DNA of 64,000 nt from assembly GCF_017355525.1 (NCBI RefSeq), contig NZ_CP067395.1, positions 3,348,001 to 3,412,000 of the forward strand. Direction: 5' to 3'. The DNA is from Lysobacter enzymogenes. Its GTDB lineage: Bacteria > Pseudomonadota > Gammaproteobacteria > Xanthomonadales > Xanthomonadaceae. Under the pieces are notes generated by a model. That model searched no databases and was not told where the DNA came from. It saw only the letters and a program-made list of their open reading frames with translations. The position numbers and the translations under genes were made by a program. Positions 9,389 through 18,725 of the stretch are shown one piece after another; position 1 is the first letter of the stretch; every line of letters starts with the position of its first letter.

Positions 9389-9705
9389 CGTCGGCTCCGG
9401 TAGGCGCGAAGGCTCGATGCTGCCTTAATCGCGGCGCGCGACCAAGGACGGGGTTTGGCGTTCGGGCGTGTGCAGCGCGATCCGCGACAACAGCGTCGGG
9501 CCTGAAGCCCCGCCCGCAAAAGCTCGCGCGCCGGGCCGTTCGCTGTCGTGGGAAGGCCTTCAAGCCCGACGCTTTCGTGCCCGGACGCCGCCACTGCCCG
9601 GACCGCGCCGGCGCGGGCTGGGCCGTACCGACCCGCCCGCGTATCCTAGGCGCCGCACCGGTCGCGTCCGCGCCGGCGCGCCATCCACACCGCACGAGCG
9701 CCACC
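9389..9705. repeat. Intergenic region with family 2 repeat pair (9494-9575)
   Basis: No gene seen in these 317 bases. At 9494-9575 CGTCGGGCCTGAAGCCCC and the inverted GGGAAGGCCTTCAAGCCCGA form a long imperfect inverted pair of the same element as at 2136, 8120 and 21978. The remainder holds the divergent promoters for the lactonase and the DUF3297 gene; no clear -35/-10 pair stands out. Confidence 0.55.
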
Positions 9706-9960
9706 ATGACCGATACCCCGCCCGACCGCCTCTCCAACGATCCGCGCAGCCCGTTCTACGCCCCGTCCGTGCTCGAACGCGGCATCGGCATCCGCTTCAA
9801 CGGCGTGGAGCGCAGCAACGTCGAGGAATACTGCATCAGCGAAGGCTGGGTGCGTCTGCCGGTCGGCAAGGCGCTCGACCGCCGCGGCAATCCGATGACG
9901 ATGAAGCACAAGGGCACGGTCGAGGCCTATTACCTCACCGCCGCGCCGGACGCCGAGTAA
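9706..9960 (+). CDS. DUF3297 family protein
   Basis: 84 aa soluble protein. The sequence LSNDPRSPFYAPSVLERGIG, then GIRFNGVERSNVEEYCISEGW and VGKALDRRGNPMTMKHKG, is the signature of the DUF3297 family, a small conserved protein of proteobacteria with no settled function. The ATG at 9706 is followed directly by the conserved region; an open frame upstream is low-complexity and not homologous. A short hairpin follows the gene. Confidence 0.88.
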   Translation: MTDTPPDRLSNDPRSPFYAPSVLERGIGIRFNGVERSNVEEYCISEGWVRLPVGKALDRRGNPMTMKHKGTVEAYYLTAAPDAE

Positions 9961-10025
9961 GCGCCGCGCGCAAAGCCGGGGCGGCGCGTCACAACGCCCC
10001 GGCCTGGATCGTCGAACCTGCAAAC

Positions 10026-10048
10026 GCCCCGCAACCGCGCGGGGTTTT
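10026..10048 (+). terminator. Weak terminator-like hairpin after DUF3297 gene
   Basis: CCCCGC / GCGGGG stem with a six-base loop followed by TTTT, 66 bases downstream of the stop. The short U-run makes it weak. Confidence 0.45.
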
Positions 10049-10067
10049 CGACCTCCAGGAGTCCGCC

Positions 10068-10544
10068 ATGTCGCTCGCCCTCAGCCTAATCGTGTTCAAG
10101 TTCGTCCTGCTCGCGGGCCTGGCGGCCTGGCTCAGCGTGGTCGCGTTCAACAACCTGCGCGCGTTCGGCAACGGTGCGTTCGCGCTCGGCCAGCTCATGC
10201 GCATGGCGCCGCTGCAACAGGCGCCGGCGATCCAGACGCCGCTGCTGGCGCGGCGGGTCGAATCGGTGTTCTGGCACCGCGCGGTGCTGGCGCTGGTGCT
10301 CGCCGCCGAACTGGTCAGCGCGGGCCTGCTGTGGTTCGCCGCGGCCGCATTCGCCGGCGCGGCGGCGGAACCGGCGGCGTGGGCCAACCTCGCGCTGGCG
10401 GCGTTCATGGCCACCTGCCTGCTGATGTTGCTCGGCGGCAGCTGGTTCGCCTACTACATCCGCCAGGACAACGTGCAGCTGCTGCACTTCGTCCTGATCG
10501 GCGTGGCGGTGGCGGCGATGATCGCGGTGAACCTGCGCGCCTGA
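10068..10544 (+). CDS. DUF2165 family small integral membrane protein
   Basis: 158 aa, the usual family length. Four hydrophobic segments: ~5-27, ~65-92, ~95-122 and ~135-155. The motif FKFVLLAGLAAWLSVVAFNN and the SVFWHRAVLALVLAAEL stretch fit DUF2165. Function unknown; located in the inner membrane. CCAGGAG lies 6 bases before the ATG at 10068. Confidence 0.85.
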   Translation: MSLALSLIVFKFVLLAGLAAWLSVVAFNNLRAFGNGAFALGQLMRMAPLQQAPAIQTPLLARRVESVFWHRAVLALVLAAELVSAGLLWFAAAAFAGAAAEPAAWANLALAAFMATCLLMLLGGSWFAYYIRQDNVQLLHFVLIGVAVAAMIAVNLRA

Positions 10545-10551
10545 GCCGCGC

Positions 10552-11037
10552 TCAGGCCGCGGCGGTCTCGCTCCAACGGCCGAGCAGGCGGCGCATGTCG
10601 GCGGCCAGCTCCGGCACCGGCTGCGGCAGCCGCAACGCGGATTCGATCAATACGCAGGCGCCGGCGGTGTCGCCACCGGCCGCGGCGTGCAGCGCGCGGG
10701 CGTAGTCGCCCAGCGGCGCCGGCGCGTCCAGCACCGGTTGCAGCCACTCGCTCGCATCGCCTGCGGTGTCGCGCATCAGCAACAACTGGGCCAGCTGAAA
10801 CCGCGCGACCACGAACTGCGGCACCCGCGCCAGCACCGCGCGCAGGCGCTGTTCGGCGCGCTCGTACAGGCCGAGCTGGGCGTGCTGGATCGCCAGCAGG
10901 TACTGCGCGTGCAGATTGTCGGGATCGCATTCCAGCACCTGCTGCAACAGCCGCACGGCCTCGACGTCGCGCGCATCGGCGATGGCGTCGTGGGCGCGCT
11001 TGAGCAGCGCGGTCAGTTCGGAATGCGGTTCGGACAT
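10552..11037 (-). CDS. Tetratricopeptide-repeat protein
   Basis: 161 aa, soluble, no signal peptide. Two or three TPR units are visible: residues ~8-40 (AIADARDVEAVRLLQQVLECDPDN), ~42-75 (AQYLLAIQHAQLGLYERAEQRL) and a weaker one ~78-105. TPR proteins act as interaction scaffolds; no partner can be named. It converges on the DUF2165 gene with only 7 bases between the two stops. Confidence 0.8.
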   Translation of the reverse strand: MSEPHSELTALLKRAHDAIADARDVEAVRLLQQVLECDPDNLHAQYLLAIQHAQLGLYERAEQRLRAVLARVPQFVVARFQLAQLLLMRDTAGDASEWLQPVLDAPAPLGDYARALHAAAGGDTAGACVLIESALRLPQPVPELAADMRRLLGRWSETAAA

Positions 11038-11287
11038 ACGGCGATCGGGGGCCGGCCGCGCGCTTCCCCCGCGCGGCCTGGTTCAGCGGAATTCAGGGCG
11101 CCCATTGTGCCGCGCCGGCGGCCGGGGAAAAACGACTTGCGTCATAACGAAAAGCGAAGACGCGCTGTTGTAGCGTCGTCTCGCTGCCGCGCAAGGACGG
11201 CTGCGCTCCCGGCCGGAGGCCGCGGCGCGGCCTGCACGCAGCGGCGGCCACCGCTACCGACGCACAACCGATCATCGGAGGATCACC

Positions 11288-12949
11288 ATGTCGTCGCGTT
11301 CCCACACCCCTGCCCGTCCCGTCCGCCGCGCACGCTTCCCGGCATCGCGCGCCCTGCTCGCCGCCGGCTTCACCGCCGCGCTGGTCCTGTCCGGTTGCAA
11401 CCGCGAGGTCCAGCACTCTGAAGCGCCGGCCGCGGACGCAGCGGCGCCCGCCGAGGCGAAGGTGCTGTACCTGTCGCAGGCGCCCAAGCCCAACACCGAG
11501 CATTACGAAACCATCGCGCCGAACCCGATCTACCGTACCGCCGAACAACCGGTGTCGACCTTCTCGATCGACGTGGACACCGGCAGCTACGCCAACGTGC
11601 GGCGCATGCTCGCCGCCGGCGAGCTGCCGCCGAAGGACGCGGTGCGGATCGAGGAGTTGCTGAACTACTTCGATTACGGCTACCCGCGCCCCGAGTCCAA
11701 GGACGTGCCGTTCAAGGTCAGCACCGAACTCGCGCCGGCGCCGTGGAACGCCAAGCGCGTGCTGTTGCAGATCGGCATCCAGGGTTACGAGGTCGAGCAC
11801 GAACAGCTGCCGCCGGCCAATCTGGTGCTGCTGGTCGACACGTCCGGTTCGATGGACGAACCCGACAAGCTGCCGCTGCTCAAGCGCGCCTTCGCCCAGC
11901 TGTTGCCGCAGCTGCGCGCACAGGACCGCGTCTCCATCGTCGCCTACGCCGGCAGCGCCGGGCTGGTGCTGGCGCCGACGCCGGGCGACCACGGCGGCGA
12001 GATCATGGACGCGCTGGAACGCCTGCAAGCCGGCGGTTCGACCAACGGCGGCGAAGGCATCCGCCTGGCCTACGCCACCGCGCGCCAGGCCTACATCGAC
12101 GGCGGCATCAACCGCGTGCTGCTGGCCACCGACGGCGATTTCAATGTCGGCGTGTCCGACCAGAAGGCCCTGGAAACCCTGGTCGCCGACCAGCGCAAGA
12201 GCGGCATCGCCCTGAGCACGCTCGGCTTCGGCAGCGGCAACTACAACGATGCGATGGCCGAACGGCTGGCCGATGTCGGCAACGGCAACCACGCCTACAT
12301 CGACAGCGCGCTGGAGGCGCAGAAGGTGCTGGTCGAGGAAATGGGCTCGACCCTGTTGACCATCGCCGGCGACGTCAAGGTGCAGGTCGAGTTCAATCCG
12401 GCCGTGGTCGCCGAATACCGCCTGATCGGCTACGAGAACCGCCTGCTCAAGCGCGAGGACTTCAACAACGACAAGGTCGATGCCGGCGAGATCGGCGCCG
12501 GCCACGACGTCACCGCGCTGTACGAACTGGCGTTGGTCGGTTCCGGCGGCGAGGCCAGCGACCCGCTGCGCTACGCGCAAGGCGAAGCCGCCAAGCCCGC
12601 CGCGGGCGTCAAGCCCGACGAACTGGCGCTGCTGAAGCTGCGCTACAAGCGCCCCGGCGAGAACGACAGCCGGCTGATCGAAACCGCGCTGATGCGCCGC
12701 GACATCGCCGCCCGCCCGGGCGAGCGCCTGCGCTTCGCCGCGGCGGTGGCCGGCTTCGGCGAACTGCTGCGCGGCGGCGAGCACCTCGGCGGTTTCGGCT
12801 GGGATGGCGTGATCGATCTGGCCCGCAGCGCGCGCGGCGACGACCGCAACGGCTATCGCGGCGAGTTCCTGCAACTGGCGCAGACCGCGCGCAGCCTGCA
12901 GGCCAAGGCGCCGGCCGGCGCCGAGGCCGCAGCGGGCGGCGCCGAATGA
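11288..12949 (+). CDS. von Willebrand factor A-domain lipoprotein (YfbK-like)
   Basis: 553 aa. The N-terminus has a lipoprotein signal ending LVLSGC (Cys ~37). Residues ~75-170 hold the conserved pre-domain (STFSIDVDTGSYANVRRML, AVRIEELLNYFDYGYP). The vWA domain is ~180-360 with an intact MIDAS site DTSGSM, the Thr in GGSTNGGEG and the Asp in LLATDGDFNVG. The DUF3520-type C-terminal domain follows. The family is widespread in proteobacteria; its role is unclear but probably involves protein binding at the periplasmic face of a membrane. CGGAGGATCACC precedes the ATG. A strong terminator follows, so it is likely monocistronic. Confidence 0.92.
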   Translation: MSSRSHTPARPVRRARFPASRALLAAGFTAALVLSGCNREVQHSEAPAADAAAPAEAKVLYLSQAPKPNTEHYETIAPNPIYRTAEQPVSTFSIDVDTGSYANVRRMLAAGELPPKDAVRIEELLNYFDYGYPRPESKDVPFKVSTELAPAPWNAKRVLLQIGIQGYEVEHEQLPPANLVLLVDTSGSMDEPDKLPLLKRAFAQLLPQLRAQDRVSIVAYAGSAGLVLAPTPGDHGGEIMDALERLQAGGSTNGGEGIRLAYATARQAYIDGGINRVLLATDGDFNVGVSDQKALETLVADQRKSGIALSTLGFGSGNYNDAMAERLADVGNGNHAYIDSALEAQKVLVEEMGSTLLTIAGDVKVQVEFNPAVVAEYRLIGYENRLLKREDFNNDKVDAGEIGAGHDVTALYELALVGSGGEASDPLRYAQGEAAKPAAGVKPDELALLKLRYKRPGENDSRLIETALMRRDIAARPGERLRFAAAVAGFGELLRGGEHLGGFGWDGVIDLARSARGDDRNGYRGEFLQLAQTARSLQAKAPAGAEAAAGGAE

Positions 12950-12975
12950 CAGGCTGAGCGCCTTGCGCAAAACGC

Positions 12976-13010
12976 AAACGGCGCGGTCGGGAACGACCGC
13001 GCCGTTTTTT
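12976..13010 (+). terminator. Rho-independent terminator of the vWA gene
   Basis: Stem AAACGGCGCGGTCG / CGACCGCGCCGTTT with a GGAA loop and a run of six T, 27 bases after the stop. The stem also begins with AAA, so it could serve the convergent permease gene. Confidence 0.92.
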
Positions 13011-13035
13011 GTCGGGTCGGGAACTCCCGCCGCGC

Positions 13036-14406
13036 TTACGCCACCGCTTCGCGCCGATGGAAGCCCAGCGCGTAGAACAGCACCGTCAGCAGGATCAGGA
13101 ACGCCGGCCCGATGATCAGCGCCACGCGGGTGTCGGGGAAATACGCCATCAGCCCGATCACCAGCACCAGGAACGCCAGCGCGATCCACGAGCCGACCGG
13201 GAACATCGGCGCCTTGAACGCCAGCGCGTCGCGCTCGGCGGCGCTGAGGCGGGCGCGGAACTTCATGTGCGCCACCAGGATCACGCCCCAGGTCCAGATC
13301 GCGCCGAAGGTGGCGATCGAGGTCACCCACACGAACACCTTGGCCGGCGCCAGATAGTTCGCCGCCACGCCGAACAGCAGCGCCACCACCGACACCAGGA
13401 TCGCCGCGCGCGGCACGCCGCCGGGCGAGGTGCGCGCGAACAGCGCCGGCGCCTGCTTCTGCTGGGCCAGGTTGTAGAGCATGCGCCCGGTGCTGAAGAT
13501 GCCGCCGTTGCACGAGGACAGCGCGGCGGTCAGGACCACGAAGTTGATGATGCCGGCGGCCTCGCGGATGCCCAGGCGCTCGAAGGTCAGCACGAACGGG
13601 CTGCCGGTGGTGCCGAGCTCGTTCCACGGGTACAGCGACAGGATCACGAACAGCGCGCCGACGTAGAAGATCACGATCCGCCAGAACACCGAGTTGATCG
13701 CATCGGGAATCGACTTGGCCGGGTTGGCCGCCTCGCCTGCGGTCAGGCCGATCATCTCCACGCCGAGATAGGCGAACATCACCATCTGCAACGACATCAG
13801 CACGCCCTGCGCGCCATTGGGGAAGAAGCCGCCGTGCGTCCACAGGTTGGAGATGCCGGTGGCCACGCCGCCGTTGCCGAGGCCGAACACGATCATCGCC
13901 AGGCCGCCGAGGATCATCGCGACGATGGTCACCACCTTGATCATCGCGAACCAGAATTCGAATTCGCCGTAGGCCTTGACCGTGATCAGGTTGACCGAGC
14001 CCATCGCCACCAGCGCGGCCAGCGCCCACGCCCATTGCGGCGAGCCGGGGAACCAGACCTGCATGTACACGCCGACCGCGGTGATCTCGGCGACGCACGT
14101 CACCAGCCACAGGAACCAGTAGTTCCAGCCGGTCAGGTAGCCCGACAGCGGGCCGAGGTAATCGCGCGCGTAGCGGCTGAACGAGCCGGCGACCGGGTTG
14201 TGCACGGCCATCTCGCCGAGCGCGCGCATGATGATGAAGATCGCGCCGCCGCCGAGCAGGTAGGCCAGCAGGATGCCCGGGCCGGCGAGCTTGATCGCGT
14301 TGGCCGAACCGAGGAACAGGCCGACGCCGATCGCGGCGCCCAGCGCCATCAGGCGGATATGCCGCTCGCTGAGGCCGCGGTGAAGTTGCTGGTGGTCGTT
14401 GGGCAT
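13036..14406 (-). CDS. APC-superfamily amino-acid permease (ProY-like)
   Basis: 456 aa with about twelve transmembrane segments. The N-terminal RGLSERHIRLMALGAAIGVG and LFLGSANAIKLAGPG are the AAT-family substrate-binding motif, and the whole length resembles E. coli ProY (for example FVLTFERLG, INFVVLTAALSS, WFPGSPQWAW). It should import an amino acid by proton symport; proline or histidine is the best guess. The ATG at 14406 has GGAG nine bases upstream; a GTG six bases earlier would be too close to that site. Confidence 0.9.
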   Translation of the reverse strand: MPNDHQQLHRGLSERHIRLMALGAAIGVGLFLGSANAIKLAGPGILLAYLLGGGAIFIIMRALGEMAVHNPVAGSFSRYARDYLGPLSGYLTGWNYWFLWLVTCVAEITAVGVYMQVWFPGSPQWAWALAALVAMGSVNLITVKAYGEFEFWFAMIKVVTIVAMILGGLAMIVFGLGNGGVATGISNLWTHGGFFPNGAQGVLMSLQMVMFAYLGVEMIGLTAGEAANPAKSIPDAINSVFWRIVIFYVGALFVILSLYPWNELGTTGSPFVLTFERLGIREAAGIINFVVLTAALSSCNGGIFSTGRMLYNLAQQKQAPALFARTSPGGVPRAAILVSVVALLFGVAANYLAPAKVFVWVTSIATFGAIWTWGVILVAHMKFRARLSAAERDALAFKAPMFPVGSWIALAFLVLVIGLMAYFPDTRVALIIGPAFLILLTVLFYALGFHRREAVA

Positions 14407-14591
14407 CCGCACGTGCTCCGGCTGCGGTCCGGCGCGACGACCGCGCTGCGCTCAGCGCGGCCGGGCCGGGACCGGCGCAGCATACTCCGCGGGTTGGGTA
14501 TACGGCAGGGTTCGGTTGGGACGACGGCGTCGACTGCAGCGAAATTCGCGCCTGCGGCGCTTATCCCCTCACCCTAGCCCCGCCCCGGCCC

Positions 14592-14740
14592 CGAACGCAT
14601 AGCGTTCGGGCGTTCGATGCTGCGCGAGCCAATGGCTCGCAAGCGCAGCCCCTCACCCCGCAAGCGGCAGAGGGAACGCATTCGCAGCGGCACTTGAAAG
14701 CCCCTCTCCCGCGTGCGGGAGAGGGGTTGGGGTGAGGGCA
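14592..14740. repeat. Intergenic repeat, family 3 (copy a) with hairpin
   Basis: This lies in the 360-bp gap after the permease start. The part from CGAACGCATAGCGTTCGGGC at 14592 to the CCCCGCAAGCGG near 14668 is repeated almost exactly, inverted, at 63917-64000. It is followed by a perfect hairpin at 14701-14726 (CCCCTCTCCCGC / GCGGGAGAGGGG). No gene is visible between 14407 and 14766. Confidence 0.8.
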
Positions 14741-14766
14741 CGCGCCAACCGCCTACGTCGCCGCTC

Positions 14767-15524
14767 TCAACTCTTGAGCTTGTACCCCGTCCGGAAAATC
14801 CACCAAACCACGACCAGGCACAGCACCATGAACCCCGCCGTCATCCCCACGCTGAGCCCGATATCCACATCCGATTTGCCGTAGAAGCTCCAGCGAAACC
14901 CGTTGACCAGATACACCACCGGATTGAACAGCGACACCGAGCGCCAGAACGGCGGCAGCATGTCGATCGAGTAAAAGCTGCCGCCGAGGAAGGTCAGCGG
15001 CATCACGATCATCATCGGGATCATCTGCAACTTCTCGAACCCGTCCGCCCACACCCCGATGATGAAGCCGAACAGGCTGAAGGTGACCGCGGTCAGAATC
15101 AGGAAAGTCACCATCCACAGCGGATGGACGATGTCGAAATCGACGAAGCAGCGCGCGGTGACGAGCATCAGCGTGCCCAGGATCACCGACTTGGTCGCCG
15201 CCGCGCCGACATAGCCGCAGATCGTCTCGACGAACGACACCGGCGCCGACAGCAGTTCGTAGATCGTGCCCGACCACTTCGGCAGGTAGATGCCGAACGA
15301 GGCGTTGGAGATGCTCTCGGTCAGCAGCGACATCATGATCAGGCCCGGCACGATGAAGGCCGCGTAGCTGATCCCACCGATCTCGACCATGCGCGAACCG
15401 ATCGCCGAACCGAACACGATGAAGTACAGCGAGGTCGACAGCACCGGCGTGGCGATGGACTGCATCAGGGTGCGGAAGGTGCGGTGCATCTCGAAGAAAT
15501 AGATCGCCTTGATCGCATGCAGGT

Positions 15525-15528
<4 letters not shown>
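14767..15528 (-). CDS. ABC-2 type transporter permease
   Basis: 253 aa with six hydrophobic segments. The motifs [37 protein letters not shown] and [20 protein letters not shown] place it in the ABC-2 permease family (YadH-like). It would form the membrane channel of an exporter together with the ATPase encoded upstream; the two genes overlap by ATGA at 15525-15528, so they are translationally coupled. Substrate unknown. Confidence 0.92.
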
Positions 15529-16517
<989 letters not shown>

Positions 16518-16738
16518 GGCGGCTCCGCGATGGCCGCGCGCGGCGCGGCGGTGGCTGTGGCGAAACGCCGGAACGGCGCGTGGGGCGATGGTAACGGCGC
16601 GCGCCGCGGCGATGTTGTGCGGACACCGCGCGCCGGCAAAACGAACCGTTCGGAAAACGCTGCGCCGCGACGAGCGGGCGAAACGCCGACAACCGCGAAG
16701 CCTCGCCGTCCGCGCCCGACAGCGCGGACGGCGCGCGC

Positions 16739-17245
16739 TCAGCGCTCGGCCAGATACGCGTCCACGCGCTCGAACGAATCGCTCCAGCCCGGCACGATGC
16801 CCTGCTCCTGCGCGCGCTCGCGCTCGTCGCGGTCGGGGAACGCGATCGACACGGTCAGCCGCGTCTCCTCCGGTCCCACTTCGACGAAATCGACCGTCAC
16901 CTCCGACGGCTGCGGCGCGCGTTCGTCGTCCCAGTCGTCGGTGTAGACCAACCGCTCGGGCGCGACGATCTGCCGGTACAGCCCCTTGATCGGATACTCG
17001 GCGCCGTCCGGGCCGACCATGCAGATGCGGAACTGCCCGCCGACCCGCACGTCCATCTGCCGCACCACGCTGCGGAAACCGTGCGGCCCCCACCAGCGGG
17101 CGACGTGGACCGGGTCGGTCCAGGCCAGGAACACCAAGTCGCGCGGGGCGTGGATGATGCGTTGCAGAACGATGCTGCGTTCTTCGATGCGGTGGGTCGT
17201 GCGCGCGGGCGCTACCGCGAGCGTGCTGGAACCGTCGGACATCAT
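16739..17245 (-). CDS. SRPBCC (AHSA1-like) family protein
   Basis: 168 aa. Residues ~25-165 match the AHSA1/START-like fold: [31 protein letters not shown] and [18 protein letters not shown]. Members bind hydrophobic ligands or act as stress proteins; a function cannot be assigned. CAGGAG sits seven bases before the first of two adjacent ATG codons (17245 and 17242). No operon partner. Confidence 0.85.
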   Translation of the reverse strand: MMSDGSSTLAVAPARTTHRIEERSIVLQRIIHAPRDLVFLAWTDPVHVARWWGPHGFRSVVRQMDVRVGGQFRICMVGPDGAEYPIKGLYRQIVAPERLVYTDDWDDERAPQPSEVTVDFVEVGPEETRLTVSIAFPDRDERERAQEQGIVPGWSDSFERVDAYLAER

Positions 17246-17501
17246 GTCGGAACTCCTGGGAGGAAACGCCGCGCCGCGGCCTCCCGCGCGGGCTCCGGGC
17301 CGTGAGCCGGAAACCGAAAGGGAACCGAAGCCGGGCGGCACGGATCGAAAGAGTTGGATCGATCTTATGTAGAGCTGGTTTATGGGTGTCGCAGTAGTTA
17401 ACCGGTTGGGAAACTAGCGCTGCGGCCACGCTCCGTCAAGGCAACGGCCAAAAGCATGCACGCCGGGATCGCAGGCGGTGAGACCTTACGCCAGCCGCCG
17501 C

Positions 17502-18032
17502 TCACGCGCGCGCCGGCGGCCGTCGCGGCCGCTTCGGACCCGGCGCGGAATGGGCGCCCTGGGCGGCGTCGATCCGATCGATCCAGCCCGCGCGCGAACC
17601 CGCGAACGCATCGGCGTAAGGCACGTACGGCTTGATGTCGAGCACCGGCGTGCCGTCGAGCAGGTCGACCCCGCGCAGCACCAGCGCGCGCTCCTCCACC
17701 GCCACCAGTTCCACCGCCGACAGCCCGAGCGGATTGGGCCGGTGCGGCGAACGCGTCGCCAGCACCCCGCGCTTGGGCCCGCCGCGCGGCGGTTTGACCT
17801 GCGCGTTCCAGCCCTGGCTGCGGTGAAAAGCGAAGATCAGCCAGATCCGCTCGAACCCGGCCAGATCGGCGTAAGCCTCCATCGGCAGGCCGTCGACGAA
17901 CTCCAGCCGCGCCTCCACCGCGGCGCCGCTTTCGGTGCCGGCCACCACCGTGGACTGGTGCGGCGCGTCGATGCGCTGGGCGTACGGCGAGCGCAGGTAG
18001 GCGATGGGGCGGCAGACGAATTCGGCGGACAT
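17502..18032 (-). CDS. trmO: tRNA m6t6A37 methyltransferase TrmO (TsaA/YaeB family)
   Basis: 176 aa. Uses SAM to methylate t6A at position 37 of a threonyl tRNA. Family motifs are IAYLRSPYAQR near the start, ERIWLIFAFHRSQGW, and the highly conserved TRSPHRPNPLGLSAVEL and DIKPYVPYAD. E. coli TrmO is about 235 aa, so this is the shorter, single-domain form lacking the C-terminal extension. The ATG at 18032 begins the homologous region; no good Shine-Dalgarno is seen. Confidence 0.88.
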   Translation of the reverse strand: MSAEFVCRPIAYLRSPYAQRIDAPHQSTVVAGTESGAAVEARLEFVDGLPMEAYADLAGFERIWLIFAFHRSQGWNAQVKPPRGGPKRGVLATRSPHRPNPLGLSAVELVAVEERALVLRGVDLLDGTPVLDIKPYVPYADAFAGSRAGWIDRIDAAQGAHSAPGPKRPRRPPARA

Positions 18033-18266
18033 CGGCAGTGGCGAGCAGGCAAGGACCCATGAGGGGCGAAGAAGGAGCCTCGGCCCCCGACGATTTCGCT
18101 CAAGCCGCGCCATCTTCCCACGCCGCCGCCGCCGGAACGACACGCGGCCGCGCCGGCCCGGCCCCGCCGCCGACCTGAATCCGCATGCGTTTTGTCACTG
18201 CATCGCCCTGCGCCGATGGCGCTATCCTGCCCGGCGAACGCCCCGCCCCCGCTGCCGAGGTCACGA

Positions 18267-18641
18267 ATGAAGTATTTGGTGATGATCTACAACGACGACG
18301 AGTTGATCGAAGCCCTGCCCGACGGCGAGTACGCGACCATGATGCGCGGGTGCATCCAGCACGCCGACGAGATGCGCGCGGAAGGCAAGCTGCTGGATTC
18401 GCAGATGCTCGGCCCGCCGGCGAAGGCCACCTCGCTGCGCACCCGCAACGGCCGCACCACCTTCATGGACGGCCCGTTCGCCGAAGCCAAGGAATACCTC
18501 GGCGGCTTCAACCTGATCGAGGCCGCGGACATGGACGAGGCCCTGCGCATCGCCGAACAGTTCCCGTGGAGCCGCACCGGCCGGATCGAAGTGCGACCGG
18601 TCATGGACTTCGAAGCGGTGCGCAAGCACTTCGACGCGTAA
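18267..18641 (+). CDS. YCII-related (DGPF-domain) protein
   Basis: 124 aa. MKYLVMIYNDDELIEALP, TTFMDGPFAEAKEYLGGFNL and ATSLRTRNG are the standard motifs of the YCII/DGPF family often found beside ECF sigma factors. No sigma-factor gene is adjacent here. Role unknown. GAGGTCACGA precedes the ATG. Confidence 0.88.
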   Translation: MKYLVMIYNDDELIEALPDGEYATMMRGCIQHADEMRAEGKLLDSQMLGPPAKATSLRTRNGRTTFMDGPFAEAKEYLGGFNLIEAADMDEALRIAEQFPWSRTGRIEVRPVMDFEAVRKHFDA

Positions 18642-18725
18642 ACCGGGTCGCGCGCGCACCGCGCGCAACCCCGCCGGGCCCTCCAGGACGTTGAGGGCAG
18701 TCACCCCGCCTCAAGGACGAACCGC

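Noticed and set aside
13009..14577. 522-codon plus-strand frame over the permease gene
   Set aside because: It is rich in His, Arg, Gln and Asp with no motif; the opposite strand has a perfect permease.
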